Shown: in pieces, positions 1 through 8,400 of the stretch
How positions within the stretch are numbered: the stretch's first letter is position 1
Layout: every line of letters starts with the position of its first letter
Source: Candidatus Cryptobacteroides avicola
GTDB taxonomy: Bacteria; Bacteroidota; Bacteroidia; Bacteroidales; UBA932
Direction of reading: 5' to 3'
NCBI GenBank assembly: GCA_017695115.1
Contig: JADILV010000083.1
Coordinates: 1 to 44,047, forward strand
DNA length: 44,047 nucleotides
Translations under genes and position numbers: made by a program
The notes under the pieces: generated by a model
The model's database searches: none
What the model saw: only the letters and a program-made list of their open reading frames with translations
What the model was told of the DNA's origin: nothing

Positions 1-24
1 TAACAAAGAACAATATAAAAAGAC

Positions 25-44
25 AACCCGAAAAACTGACAAAA
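25..44 (+). repeat. 20-bp direct repeat, copy 1
   Basis: The sequence aacccgaaaaactgacaaaa is identical to 212-231. The flanking bases to the left (taacaaa...agaacaa-like) are also similar in both copies, so the repeated unit may be about 44 bp with imperfect ends. The two copies bracket the GC-rich block. Confidence 0.85.
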
Positions 45-141
45 CATAGGAGCAGCGAAGCGGCGACGGGCCCCCGGCGAGGGGGCGGTGGGGGGAGGCG
101 CCCCTTGAAAGGGGCTCCGCGCAGCGGTGGGGATTCAGACT

Positions 142-240
142 GTTTCATATTTTTGTCAATTGACATACCTTCAAAAAAGGAAATATAACAAATAGAACAA
201 CAAAAGATAAAAACCCGAAAAACTGACAAAAATATGAAAC
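142..240. repeat. 17-bp perfect inverted repeat flanking 65 bp
   Basis: The left arm gtttcatatttttgtca (142-158) is the exact reverse complement of tgacaaaaatatgaaac (224-240). The right arm contains the start codon at 234-236. Each arm carries a TATTTTTG string, a match to the TAnnTTTG -7 box, pointing inward (148-155 plus, 235-228 minus). The arrangement could be an RNA fold over the start codon, a recombination site pair, or a relic of duplication. The pairing is seen; the role is not. Confidence 0.75.
212..231 (+). repeat. 20-bp direct repeat, copy 2
   Basis: Perfect copy of 25-44, ending two bases before the start codon of the first gene (234). It therefore occupies the ribosome-binding region of that gene, and its last eight bases are shared with the right arm of the 17-bp inverted repeat. 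Confidence 0.85.
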
Positions 241-1463
241 CCTTACCGATGCGAATCCGCCGTTTCTGTGCTTTTATCACAGGTGTAGTATTCTTTCTGT
301 CCGGAATATTCAAATTGCTGGATCCGGTAGGGGCAGGACTGGTAATGGAGGATTACTACAGGTTCTTCCATTTGGATTTTCTCGTATTCTCTGCAAAGCC
401 GGTGGCCCTGGTACTCGCATTGCTGGAGACAGTCACAGGAGCAGCACTGATAACGGGCCTGTGGCGTAAAGTTACTGCAATAGCGGCATCGGTTCTTCTT
501 GGGTTCTTTACACTGCTGACACTCGTCCTTGTGATATTCAATCCGGTGATGGACTGCGGATGTTTCGGGGAGGTGATACATCTGACCCACATGGAGACAT
601 TTGTCAAGAACCTGATTCTGTGCGCATTGGCACTTGCCGCATTCCTTCCCTACCGTGATTTCGGACATAACAGGCGCAGGAAATACGTATCATTCACCAT
701 GGTCATGGCAGGAGTCATCGCCTTTACCGTTTATTCACTGCTTTACATTCCGCTGGTAAACTACACCGATTTCAAGCCGGCTTCCAGGCTTCTTGCCGCA
801 GAAAGATTCTATGAAACGGATGGAGAAGACATGTTCGATTATGTCCTTGTCTACGAAAAAGGCGGAAAGCAGAAAGAATTTTCTTTAGAAAACCTTCCTG
901 ATTCTACATGGACATTCGTAGAATCGAAAGCTGTTCCCAAAACCGGTTACAGACAGGAAATTTTCCCGGAACTCACCTTTACGGATGCAGCCGGCGAATA
1001 TCGGAGCGAACTTGCCATACAACACAATGTAATGGTGCTGTCGGTCTACAGGACCGGGAGTGTGAACAGGGCAAAATGGGAGAAGGCGGCATATTTTATA
1101 GAGACCGCCCGGTCGTACGGATTCTTTCCGATTCTACTCGTTTCGTCGTACCCCCAGGCTTTCCAGACCGCATTGGAGAAGTCCGGCCTGGACACGGATA
1201 TAGCTGACTATCTTTATGAAAATGCATATTATGCGGATTACAAGGCCCTTATATCGATGAACCGTTCCAACGGCGGAGTAACATGCTTCGATAACGGTTA
1301 CCTTGTCCGCAAATGGTCATACCTGAATATGCCCGATGCGGATGATCTTGGAGAGCAAGCTTCTGGCGACATCACAGAAACACTCCTTGATTTCAGCACT
1401 TCAGGGAACCTGACTTTCAAAGGATTCCTTCTATACTGCTTTGCTGTCATGCTGCTGTTGTGA
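234..1463 (+). CDS. BT_3928-like membrane protein with a DoxX/MauE-like N-terminal domain
   Basis: A 409-residue membrane protein. The first 145 residues contain four hydrophobic segments and resemble the DoxX/MauE family; a DCGCFG motif near residue 105 (between predicted helices 3 and 4) is the cysteine pair typical of the MauE-like, redox-associated branch. A fifth membrane segment follows (about 150-172), then a soluble middle portion of about 200 residues, and a very hydrophobic C-terminus. This layout matches the Bacteroidota family usually labelled BT_3928. The function is unknown; by analogy with MauE a part in disulfide or electron transfer is possible. The start is the first ATG after a 20-bp repeat. 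It is convergent with the S4-domain gene, 53 bp away, with no clear terminator between them. Confidence 0.75.
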   Translation: MKPLPMRIRRFCAFITGVVFFLSGIFKLLDPVGAGLVMEDYYRFFHLDFLVFSAKPVALVLALLETVTGAALITGLWRKVTAIAASVLLGFFTLLTLVLVIFNPVMDCGCFGEVIHLTHMETFVKNLILCALALAAFLPYRDFGHNRRRKYVSFTMVMAGVIAFTVYSLLYIPLVNYTDFKPASRLLAAERFYETDGEDMFDYVLVYEKGGKQKEFSLENLPDSTWTFVESKAVPKTGYRQEIFPELTFTDAAGEYRSELAIQHNVMVLSVYRTGSVNRAKWEKAAYFIETARSYGFFPILLVSSYPQAFQTALEKSGLDTDIADYLYENAYYADYKALISMNRSNGGVTCFDNGYLVRKWSYLNMPDADDLGEQASGDITETLLDFSTSGNLTFKGFLLYCFAVMLLL

Positions 1464-1516
1464 TATCGTCCGAGGATCCCGGTATGCGGCTTCCCCTTTA
1501 AAGATAGCAGACTGTA

Positions 1517-1978
1517 TCAGTCTTCGGCGTCCATATCATCATCAAACCCGAACCCGGATGCGAACATATCTGAAACATCGTCCGGTACATCGTTGAAGCT
1601 CAGCGAGTCCCAAAGAGATTCCATCTGGCGTCTGTCCTTTTTTGTAGGCCGTCCTGCACCTCTGTCACGTTTGAGGAAGAAAGTCTCTACCGGAGCCTTG
1701 AGCTTTGCAAGTTCCTCCTGCGGAGTGATGTTTTCCGCATATTGGGGAACAAGTTTCGCCCCCTGCCTTTTTTCCACCGTTTCCAATACACGGTAAGAAT
1801 ATGTGACTGCACCTTTGCGGGCTGTAATCACATCTCCGGGCCTGACAGTCCTTGATGGTTTTACGTCAGCTCCGTTCAGCCTGACTTTTCCGCCTTTACA
1901 TGCATCGGTGGCATCGGTCCGGGTCTTGAATACCCGGATTGCCCACAGATATTTGTCTATTCTGGTTTCTTCAGCCAT
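1517..1978 (-). CDS. S4-domain RNA-binding protein, Hsp15/HslR-like
   Basis: A 153-residue protein with an N-terminal S4 domain (about residues 6-65: RIDKYLWAIRVFKTRT, then KVRLNGADVKPSRTVRPGD), the pattern of heat-shock protein 15. In E. coli Hsp15 binds free 50S subunits carrying stalled nascent chains, so ribosome rescue is the likely role. After residue 100 comes a basic GRPTKKDRR stretch, then an acidic tail ending in a run of D and E, which is longer than in proteobacterial Hsp15. The gene starts 11 bp downstream of the manA stop on the same strand and is probably co-transcribed with it. Confidence 0.85.
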   Translation of the reverse strand: MAEETRIDKYLWAIRVFKTRTDATDACKGGKVRLNGADVKPSRTVRPGDVITARKGAVTYSYRVLETVEKRQGAKLVPQYAENITPQEELAKLKAPVETFFLKRDRGAGRPTKKDRRQMESLWDSLSFNDVPDDVSDMFASGFGFDDDMDAED

Positions 1979-1989
1979 TGTTTTGTCAG

Positions 1990-3174
1990 TTAGTCCATAT
2001 CGTCATTCTCCACACCTCCGTAATCCTCGCCTTCGAGGTACGGCTCGGTGTCAGGGTTGATGTAGCTGTCCTTTTCTTCCTCTGCTTCTGTACGTACTTC
2101 CAGCAAAACCGTATCCCTGTCGGCAGGCACGACGAAAAAATCCGGCATGTCTGCCGGGACCAGTACCGTTTCCCCTTTTTTCATACTGTAGCTCTCCATG
2201 GCGCTGTTCCCGTCCTGACGCGATACAGGTACCTGAATAGCCGCTTCCCCGTCAATGCATATATATATTATGAAGCTGCCTGAATGGCTGTTGGAGACTT
2301 TCAGCGGATCGTGGACACATATTTTCGTGACCGTAAACTGGGGGACGCGGACAAGTTCATCCGTGACCCGGCTGCAATGAAGTCCGTTTCCGTCTTCCGG
2401 ATTCTCCCAAAGCGGCCCTTTATGGTAGCCGTCCCCATTGTATTGCCCTATATCGATGATGTCGAAAGCCTCTTCAAGATGCATCGGACGGGCAGTCGCA
2501 GGGCTTTTCTCCCTTCCCCAGTCGCATAGTCTGAAAGTCAGGTCGGAGGATTCCTGGATTTCCGCTATAAGCAGGCCTCCTTCTGCGGCGTGTACGGTTC
2601 CCGGCCTTATCAGCAGCCAGTCACCCTTGCGCGGAGCGATGACATTGAGTTCCTCCTCTATCGTGCCGTCCTTGCATTTGTCGTAAAGTTCCTGTGCGGA
2701 AATCTCCCTTTTGAAACCCATGTATATTTTCGCCTCTGGAGACGCGTCCATTATATACCACATCTCGCATTTCCCCAGAGAGTCGTATCTCTGTTCCGCG
2801 GTTTCATCGTCAGGATGGACCTGCAGCGAGGTCCGCCCCCGGATGTCGAGGAATTTCACGAGTACGGGGAATTGTCTTCCATAAAACCGGTAGACATCCT
2901 CTCCGGAAATCCTTTCGATATATGTGTCCATGATTTCCCCGAGCGTGTTGCCGGCAAGCCATCCGTTTGCCGTTACGGAATCGGTAAATCCCATGTCGGA
3001 TATTTCCCAGCTTTCACCTATGCGGTCCTTTCCCGTGAGCCTCGTTTCATTGCCGTCACTGTCACATTCCACGAACTCTTTACCGAGTTTCCCGATGAGT
3101 GCATTGCCTCCCCACGGCTTCCTTTCTGCGACAGGGATGAATTTCAGAGGGTACAGTTCTTTCTTGTTTTCCAT
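1990..3174 (-). CDS. manA: Mannose-6-phosphate isomerase, class I
   Basis: Type I phosphomannose isomerase, interconverting mannose 6-phosphate and fructose 6-phosphate with one bound zinc. Counted from the chosen start, the metal ligands of the cupin core are visible: Gln118 and His120 in SLQVHPDD, Glu137 in CEMWYIM, and His175 in PGTVHAAEGG. The C-terminal part (about 290-370) is the second cupin-like domain, followed by an acidic tail. Length is 394 residues. The start at 3174 (MENKKEL) is preferred because a -7 box at 3202-3195 gives a leader of about 17 nt with GGAAG ahead of the ATG; an ATG at 3186 would be nearly leaderless. Longer in-frame extensions run through the promoter and are rejected. 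The S4 gene follows in the same unit. Confidence 0.9.
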   Translation of the reverse strand: MENKKELYPLKFIPVAERKPWGGNALIGKLGKEFVECDSDGNETRLTGKDRIGESWEISDMGFTDSVTANGWLAGNTLGEIMDTYIERISGEDVYRFYGRQFPVLVKFLDIRGRTSLQVHPDDETAEQRYDSLGKCEMWYIMDASPEAKIYMGFKREISAQELYDKCKDGTIEEELNVIAPRKGDWLLIRPGTVHAAEGGLLIAEIQESSDLTFRLCDWGREKSPATARPMHLEEAFDIIDIGQYNGDGYHKGPLWENPEDGNGLHCSRVTDELVRVPQFTVTKICVHDPLKVSNSHSGSFIIYICIDGEAAIQVPVSRQDGNSAMESYSMKKGETVLVPADMPDFFVVPADRDTVLLEVRTEAEEEKDSYINPDTEPYLEGEDYGGVENDDMD

Positions 3175-3194
3175 TGCGACTTCCATTGTTGCCG

Positions 3195-3228
3195 CAAAGA
3201 TAAGAAGTTGTTTGCAATCCCTGTCAAA
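3195..3228 (-). promoter_or_regulatory. Promoter for manA
   Basis: Reading the minus strand, TTTG (3228-3225) is followed after 22 bp by TATCTTTG (3202-3195), an exact match to the Bacteroidota -7 box TAnnTTTG. The transcript would start near 3191. Confidence 0.7.
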
Positions 3229-3264
3229 AATTCTTTTCTGAATCTTTTCAGGAGATTTTTTCTT

Positions 3265-3272
3265 TATCTTTG
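3265..3272 (+). promoter_or_regulatory. -7 box for the amidohydrolase operon
   Basis: TATCTTTG matches TAnnTTTG exactly and lies 21 bp before the ATG at 3294, predicting a leader of about 18 nt. No clear TTTG -33 element was seen. It is divergent from the manA promoter, with the two -7 boxes 62 bp apart. Confidence 0.65.
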
Positions 3273-3293
3273 GGCAATTTAACCGGAATATAT

Positions 3294-4577
3294 ATGGGAC
3301 CAATACTTCTAAAGAACATAAAGGCAGTAGGGTGCGGGGAAGACGAGGTCGATATTCTCATAGAAGACGGCAGGATAAGGCGGATTTCGTCCTCCGGACA
3401 GGACGCCGCGGTCCGGGACCGGGAGAAAGGACAGGAAGTGGAGACGGTACAGTGCCACGGAAAAGTGGCCGTTCCCGGTTTTGTCAACATGCATACCCAT
3501 GCCGCCATGACCCTTATGCGCGGTACCGGCGAGGATGTCGCTTTCCATCAGTGGCTTGACAGGATATGGACGGCGGAGCGTCATATCGATGAAGATTTCG
3601 TCTATCTGGGTACCAGGCTTGCATGTGTGGAGATGCTCAGGACCGGTACCACTACTTTCAATGACCATTACTGGTTCCCGTCAGCGGCATACAGGGCCGC
3701 TTCCGAATCAGGCCTGCGCCCGGCAATATCATACGTCCTTATCGACAGGAATGACAGGAGCGCGGCTTCTCTGGAAAAATCGGAATGCGAAGAACTTTAC
3801 TTACGGTCAAAGTCGCAGTGGCCTGAAGGTACATTCATGACAGGAATACATTCCATATATTCCGTAAGCGGAGACCTTCTGGGCTGGGCGGCGGATTTTG
3901 CCCGCAGGCACGGACTCAAGATACACCTCCATCTTAGCGAAACCAGAAAAGAGGTGGAGGACTGTATCAGGGAACATGGTCTTTCTCCCGTACAGTATGC
4001 CGACCGTCTGGGACTTCTCGGACCTGATACGATCGCCGCGCATACGCTGTGGCTCTCGGACAAGGATGTGGAAATCCTCGGCAGCAGGAAAGTCTCCTGT
4101 GTACACAATATCAACTCCAACCTGAAACTTTCATCAGGTTACAGGTTCCTGTACAATGAACTTAAAGCGGCAGGGGCGAATATCTGCATCGGTACGGACG
4201 GTTGCGCTTCGTCCAACAACCTTGATGTACTGGAGGCGCTGAAGACTTCGGCCATGGTCCAGAAGGCATGGAGGGAAGACCCGGCCGCGATGCCTTTGGA
4301 CGAATTGCTGTCCATGGCTACGGCCAATGGTGCGGAGGCTCTGGGATTCGATACCGGAAAAATCGAAGAAGGAAAGGCGGCAGATATACTGATCGTCGAT
4401 ACCGACAATACTTTCTTTGCTTCTCCGGCTCCGTTTCTGGCCAATTTCATCTATTCCGCCCATAGCGACTGCATAGAATCCGTAATATGCGGAGGCCGTT
4501 TCGTGATGCGCGACCGCAGGATTCCGGGAGAAAAGGAAATTCTGCAGCAGGCCCGCAGAATCCTGCATCGGAAATGA
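3294..4577 (+). CDS. Amidohydrolase, probably 5'-methylthioadenosine/S-adenosylhomocysteine deaminase
   Basis: A 427-residue amidohydrolase of the MtaD/SsnA/Atz type. Metal and catalytic residues are in order: HxH at His67 and His69 (NMHTHA), His211/His213 and Glu216 in HLHLSE, His250 in IAAHTLW, and Asp302 in IGTDG. These are the mononuclear-metal deaminase signatures. The neighbour 24 bp downstream is purine nucleoside phosphorylase, which supports a purine nucleoside substrate such as methylthioadenosine, S-adenosylhomocysteine or adenosine, with deamination to the inosine analogue. Guanine or another aminohydrolase substrate cannot be ruled out. The start is the first ATG after the -7 box; an upstream TTG would lie inside that box. 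Confidence 0.8.
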   Translation: MGPILLKNIKAVGCGEDEVDILIEDGRIRRISSSGQDAAVRDREKGQEVETVQCHGKVAVPGFVNMHTHAAMTLMRGTGEDVAFHQWLDRIWTAERHIDEDFVYLGTRLACVEMLRTGTTTFNDHYWFPSAAYRAASESGLRPAISYVLIDRNDRSAASLEKSECEELYLRSKSQWPEGTFMTGIHSIYSVSGDLLGWAADFARRHGLKIHLHLSETRKEVEDCIREHGLSPVQYADRLGLLGPDTIAAHTLWLSDKDVEILGSRKVSCVHNINSNLKLSSGYRFLYNELKAAGANICIGTDGCASSNNLDVLEALKTSAMVQKAWREDPAAMPLDELLSMATANGAEALGFDTGKIEEGKAADILIVDTDNTFFASPAPFLANFIYSAHSDCIESVICGGRFVMRDRRIPGEKEILQQARRILHRK

Positions 4578-4600
4578 TAGAATCTAAAGACAAATAAATT

Positions 4601-5437
4601 ATGAGCAACGATCCAAGAGTAGAGAAAATAAACGCCGCTGCAGACTATGTGGCGCGTAAGACCGGCGGCAGGAAACCGTCTGTAGGTATAGTTCTGGGCA
4701 GCGGGCTGGGAAAGCTTGCCGACAAGATAAGCGATCCGGTAGTGATTCCCTACAGGGAAATTCCCGGCTTCCCCGAGTCCACGGCTGTAGGCCACAAGGG
4801 AAATTTCATAGCAGGAACCCTCGGAGGGAAATTTGTCCTGGCCATGCAGGGGAGGTTCCATTACTACGAGGGTTATCCTATGGAACTCGTGACCCTTCCG
4901 ATAAGGGTGATGAAGGTTCTGGGTATAGAATATCTGTTCGTCTCGAATGCGGCAGGCGGAGTGAATTTCGATTTCAAGGTAGGCGACCTCATGATAATCA
5001 AAGACCATATCAACTTGCTTCCCAACCCTTTGGTAGGAAGAAACATGGATGATTTCGGCCCCCGTTTCCCGGATATGACACGTCCGTATGATCCGCAGCT
5101 TATAAAGAAAGCGGAAATCATAGGAGCGGAAAACGGCATAGAACTGAAAACGGGAGTATATCTCGCAGGAACCGGACCTTCATACGAGACTCCGGCCGAA
5201 TATAAGTATTTCAGGCTGATAGGAGCTGACGCGGTCGGTATGTCCACCATTCCTGAGGTAATAGTCGCAAGACACATGTCCGTTCCTGTTTTCGGCATGT
5301 CGGTAATTACCAATGAAGCCCATGATGACTATGCCGATGATTATGAGAACAACGGCGATGACGTCGTAGCGGCTGCGGATGCTGCCGCCGACAGGATGAC
5401 GGTGCTTTTCACCAGGCTCATAGAATCGCTGCAGTAA
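4601..5437 (+). CDS. punA: Purine nucleoside phosphorylase, trimeric (inosine/guanosine) type
   Basis: A 278-residue enzyme that splits purine nucleosides with phosphate to give base and ribose 1-phosphate. Family marks are the phosphate loop [13 protein letters not shown] (about 29-41), GHKGN (about 66), the base-site segment [10 protein letters not shown] (about 191-200) and SVITNEAHD. The Asn in ITNEA, rather than the Asp of methylthioadenosine phosphorylases, favours inosine or guanosine as substrate. It follows the amidohydrolase by 24 bp, so deamination then phosphorolysis would form a short purine salvage route. Confidence 0.92.
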   Translation: MSNDPRVEKINAAADYVARKTGGRKPSVGIVLGSGLGKLADKISDPVVIPYREIPGFPESTAVGHKGNFIAGTLGGKFVLAMQGRFHYYEGYPMELVTLPIRVMKVLGIEYLFVSNAAGGVNFDFKVGDLMIIKDHINLLPNPLVGRNMDDFGPRFPDMTRPYDPQLIKKAEIIGAENGIELKTGVYLAGTGPSYETPAEYKYFRLIGADAVGMSTIPEVIVARHMSVPVFGMSVITNEAHDDYADDYENNGDDVVAAADAAADRMTVLFTRLIESLQ

Positions 5438-5483
5438 CCGGAAAAACGAAGATAAACCGCTGGGGTTAAAATTGATATGAATT

Positions 5484-8400
5484 ATGTTGCGTGTCGGTAT
5501 TGATATAGGTTCGACAACAGCTAAAATGGTGGCCGTCAGTCCTGACGGGAAAGTCTTTTTTTCAAGATACGGACGCCATAACGCCAGGGCGAAGGAGACA
5601 GTGTCCGTTTTTCTTGAAGAACTCGGACGTGAAACGGATGATGCTGAAATCTCCGTATGCATCACCGGGTCGGTAGGCATGGGGCTTTCCGAGAAATGCG
5701 GCCTCCCGTTTGTCCAGGAGGTCGTGGCTGCGACGAAGGCTGTCAAAACCGACTATCCGCAGGTTGCCACGATGATCGATATCGGCGGAGAGGATGCGAA
5801 AGTGGTGTTTTTTGACTCCGGTGCGGTGTCCGACCTGAGAATGAACGGCAACTGTGCCGGAGGTACGGGGGCATTCATAGATCAGATGGCGATAATCCTT
5901 GACAAGCCGGTGGACATGCTCGGAGAGCTTGCCCTTAAAGCGGAGCGGATTTATCCGGTTGCTTCAAGATGCGGAGTGTTCTGCAAGACCGATGTCCAGA
6001 ACCTTGTTGCCAGAAATGCAAATGTAGGGGACATTGCCGCATCCATTTTCCATGCGGTGACGCTGCAGACCGTGGTCACTCTGGCCCATGGACGGGAAAT
6101 CACCCCTCCGGTACTGTTCTGCGGCGGTCCTTTGACATTCATACCCGCTCTCAGAAAATCATTCAAGGACTATCTGTCGCTTGAAGACGGGGACATGGTA
6201 TTGCCGTCCGACGGCAGCCTGATAACTGCATACGGAGCTGCCCTCATTGCCGGAGGGGAAGGCATGAAAATATCGCGGATGCTTGAACTGCTTGACCGCA
6301 GACTGGTTTCAGGGAAGGCACCTGCTTCCGGTCTGGCCCCGTTGTTCAGGGACGAAAATGAGTATGGACGGTGGAAAGAGGAGAAGTCCGGCGCGAAAAT
6401 CGTGTCCGCGGTACTCAGACCTGGCAGTCATGATGTGTTCCTTGGCATCGATTCGGGGTCGACGACTACCAAAATAGTAGTGACCGATACGGATTCAAGA
6501 CTGCTGTTTTCTTATTACAGCCCCAACGGCGGCAATCCTGTAGGCACTGTCGAGTCCGGTCTGGAAAAACTTAGGGAAGAGAGTGAAAAAGCCGGGGCGG
6601 AACTCAACTTTATAGGCAGTTGCTCGACAGGGTACGGTGAGGACCTTGTCAAGGCGGCCTTCAGGCTGGATGCCGGTATAGTGGAGACGATGGCGCACTA
6701 TCGGGCAGCTTCATATATGGACCCTGAAGTATCGTTCATATTGGATATCGGGGGACAGGACATGAAGGCCATCTTCGTAAATCACGGTGTGATAGACCGC
6801 ATAGAAATCAACGAGGCATGTTCATCCGGATGCGGCTCGTTCATAGAGACTTTCGCCAGGTCGCTTGGTTATAGCGCCGGTGATTTCGCCGCGGCTGCCT
6901 GTCAAGGCAAGTCTCCATGCGATCTCGGTACCAGATGTACCGTGTTCATGAATTCAAAAGTGAAACAGGTGCTCAGGGAGGGGGCGGAGATAGAGGACAT
7001 AGCGGCAGGACTGTCGTATTCCGTTATAAGGAACTGTCTTTATAAGGTGCTGAAACTCAAGAATGTGTCTGAGCTCGGGTCCCATATTACGGTACAGGGA
7101 GGCACGATGCGCAATGATGCCGTAGTCAAGGCCCTGGAGAACCTTACGGGATGTACCGTAAAGCGCTTTGACCGTCCGGAACTCATGGGGGCTTTCGGGT
7201 GTGCCCTTTATGCCAGGGAGGCGTACATTTCCGGTGCGGTCACCCGCTCGGGGCATGTGTCTGTGGAGTCCATGCTCGGGAAAGCGGGATACGGGTTGAG
7301 GGACTTCAATTGCAACGGATGTGAAAACAGGTGTCTTGTAACCAGATACAGATTTGCCGGAGGCAAGGACTACTATTCGGGAAACCGGTGCGAGAGAGTG
7401 TTTTCCAACGGTGATGCCTGCAGGGAGAAAGGTCTGGATGTCTATAGCCGGAAATACGGACTGCTTTTCGACAGGGAGAGCAAAGTGGAGAACCCGCGCA
7501 TGAAAATAGGAATTCCGCGTGTCCTGAATATGTATGAAGAGTATCCGTTCTGGCACGCCCTGTTCAGCGCCTGCGGGATAGATGTCGTACTGTCTTCCGC
7601 TTCTTCAGGCAAGGCATACGAGAAGAGCGCAAGGCTGGTGATGTCGGACAACATCTGTTTCCCGGCAAAGATTGTCCACAGCCATATCAGGGATCTGCAG
7701 GACAAGGGCGTGGACAGGATCTTCATGCCGTTTGTCGTATATGAGAGGGCAGGGAAGGAGCAGAACAGCTACAACTGCCCGATAGTCACGGGCTATTCCG
7801 AAGTGGTGAAAAGCGTTCAGGCTGAAGTGCCGGTGGATTCTCCCGTAATTTCGTTCAAGGACAGGGATACGATGCACAGCCAGTGTACGGAGTTTCTTGC
7901 GGGGTACGGCATTGACAGGAAAACGGCCCTGAAGGCTCTCGCTTCTGCGGAGAAAGCCCAGTCGGAATATGAGGAAGCTATAAGGAAAGCCGACGGGGAG
8001 ATTCTTGCTGATGCCCGCAGCAGGGGGCTGCTTACTGTCCTGCTTATCGGGAGACCGTACCATACCGACCCGCTTATCCAGCACAAGGTGGCTGAAATAG
8101 TGGCGGATATGGGGGTGAACGTGATTTCGGACGATATAGTCAGGGGCAGAGACATACCTCTTGAAGATGTGCATTTCGTTTCCCAGTGGGCCTATACGAA
8201 CCGTATATTGAAAGCAGCCAAGTGGGGTGCGGTACAGACCGGGGATGTCCAGTGCATCCAGCTTACTTCTTTCGGATGCGGTCCTGACGCTTTCCTGACC
8301 GATGCGGTCCGTGATCTGGTGATGCGGCACGGCAAGCCGATGACTACGCTCAAACTGGACGATATAGATAATGCAGGCTCGATGAAACTCCGGGTACGCT

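Larger units (their letters stand above)
1..233. other. Intergenic region with repeats and a GC-rich hairpin block
   Basis: No gene is visible here. The stretch holds two copies of a 20-bp direct repeat, a 17-bp inverted repeat, a 12-bp palindrome (154-165) and, at about 56-132, a very GC-rich block in an otherwise AT-rich leader. The block can form two compact hairpins: GCCCCC/GGGGGC at 70-86 and GCCCCTT/AAGGGGC at 100-115. The sharp composition change suggests an inserted intergenic repeat, but one copy cannot prove that. Confidence 0.6.

Noticed and set aside
148..155. TATTTTTG as the working promoter of the first gene
   Set aside because: It matches the -7 box but no TTTG-like -33 element lies at the right distance, and the match sits in a repeat arm where its reverse copy matches equally well.
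2590..3282. 230-codon plus-strand open frame across manA
   Set aside because: It lies wholly antisense to the conserved manA gene, has no recognisable domain and no promoter; a product of high-GC third positions on the other strand.
3175..3303. N-terminal extension of manA
   Set aside because: It would run through both divergent promoters and overlap the neighbouring gene's leader; the extension is low in family similarity.
7605..8330. 241-codon minus-strand open frame inside the activase fusion
   Set aside because: Same reasoning: antisense to conserved domains, no start signals.
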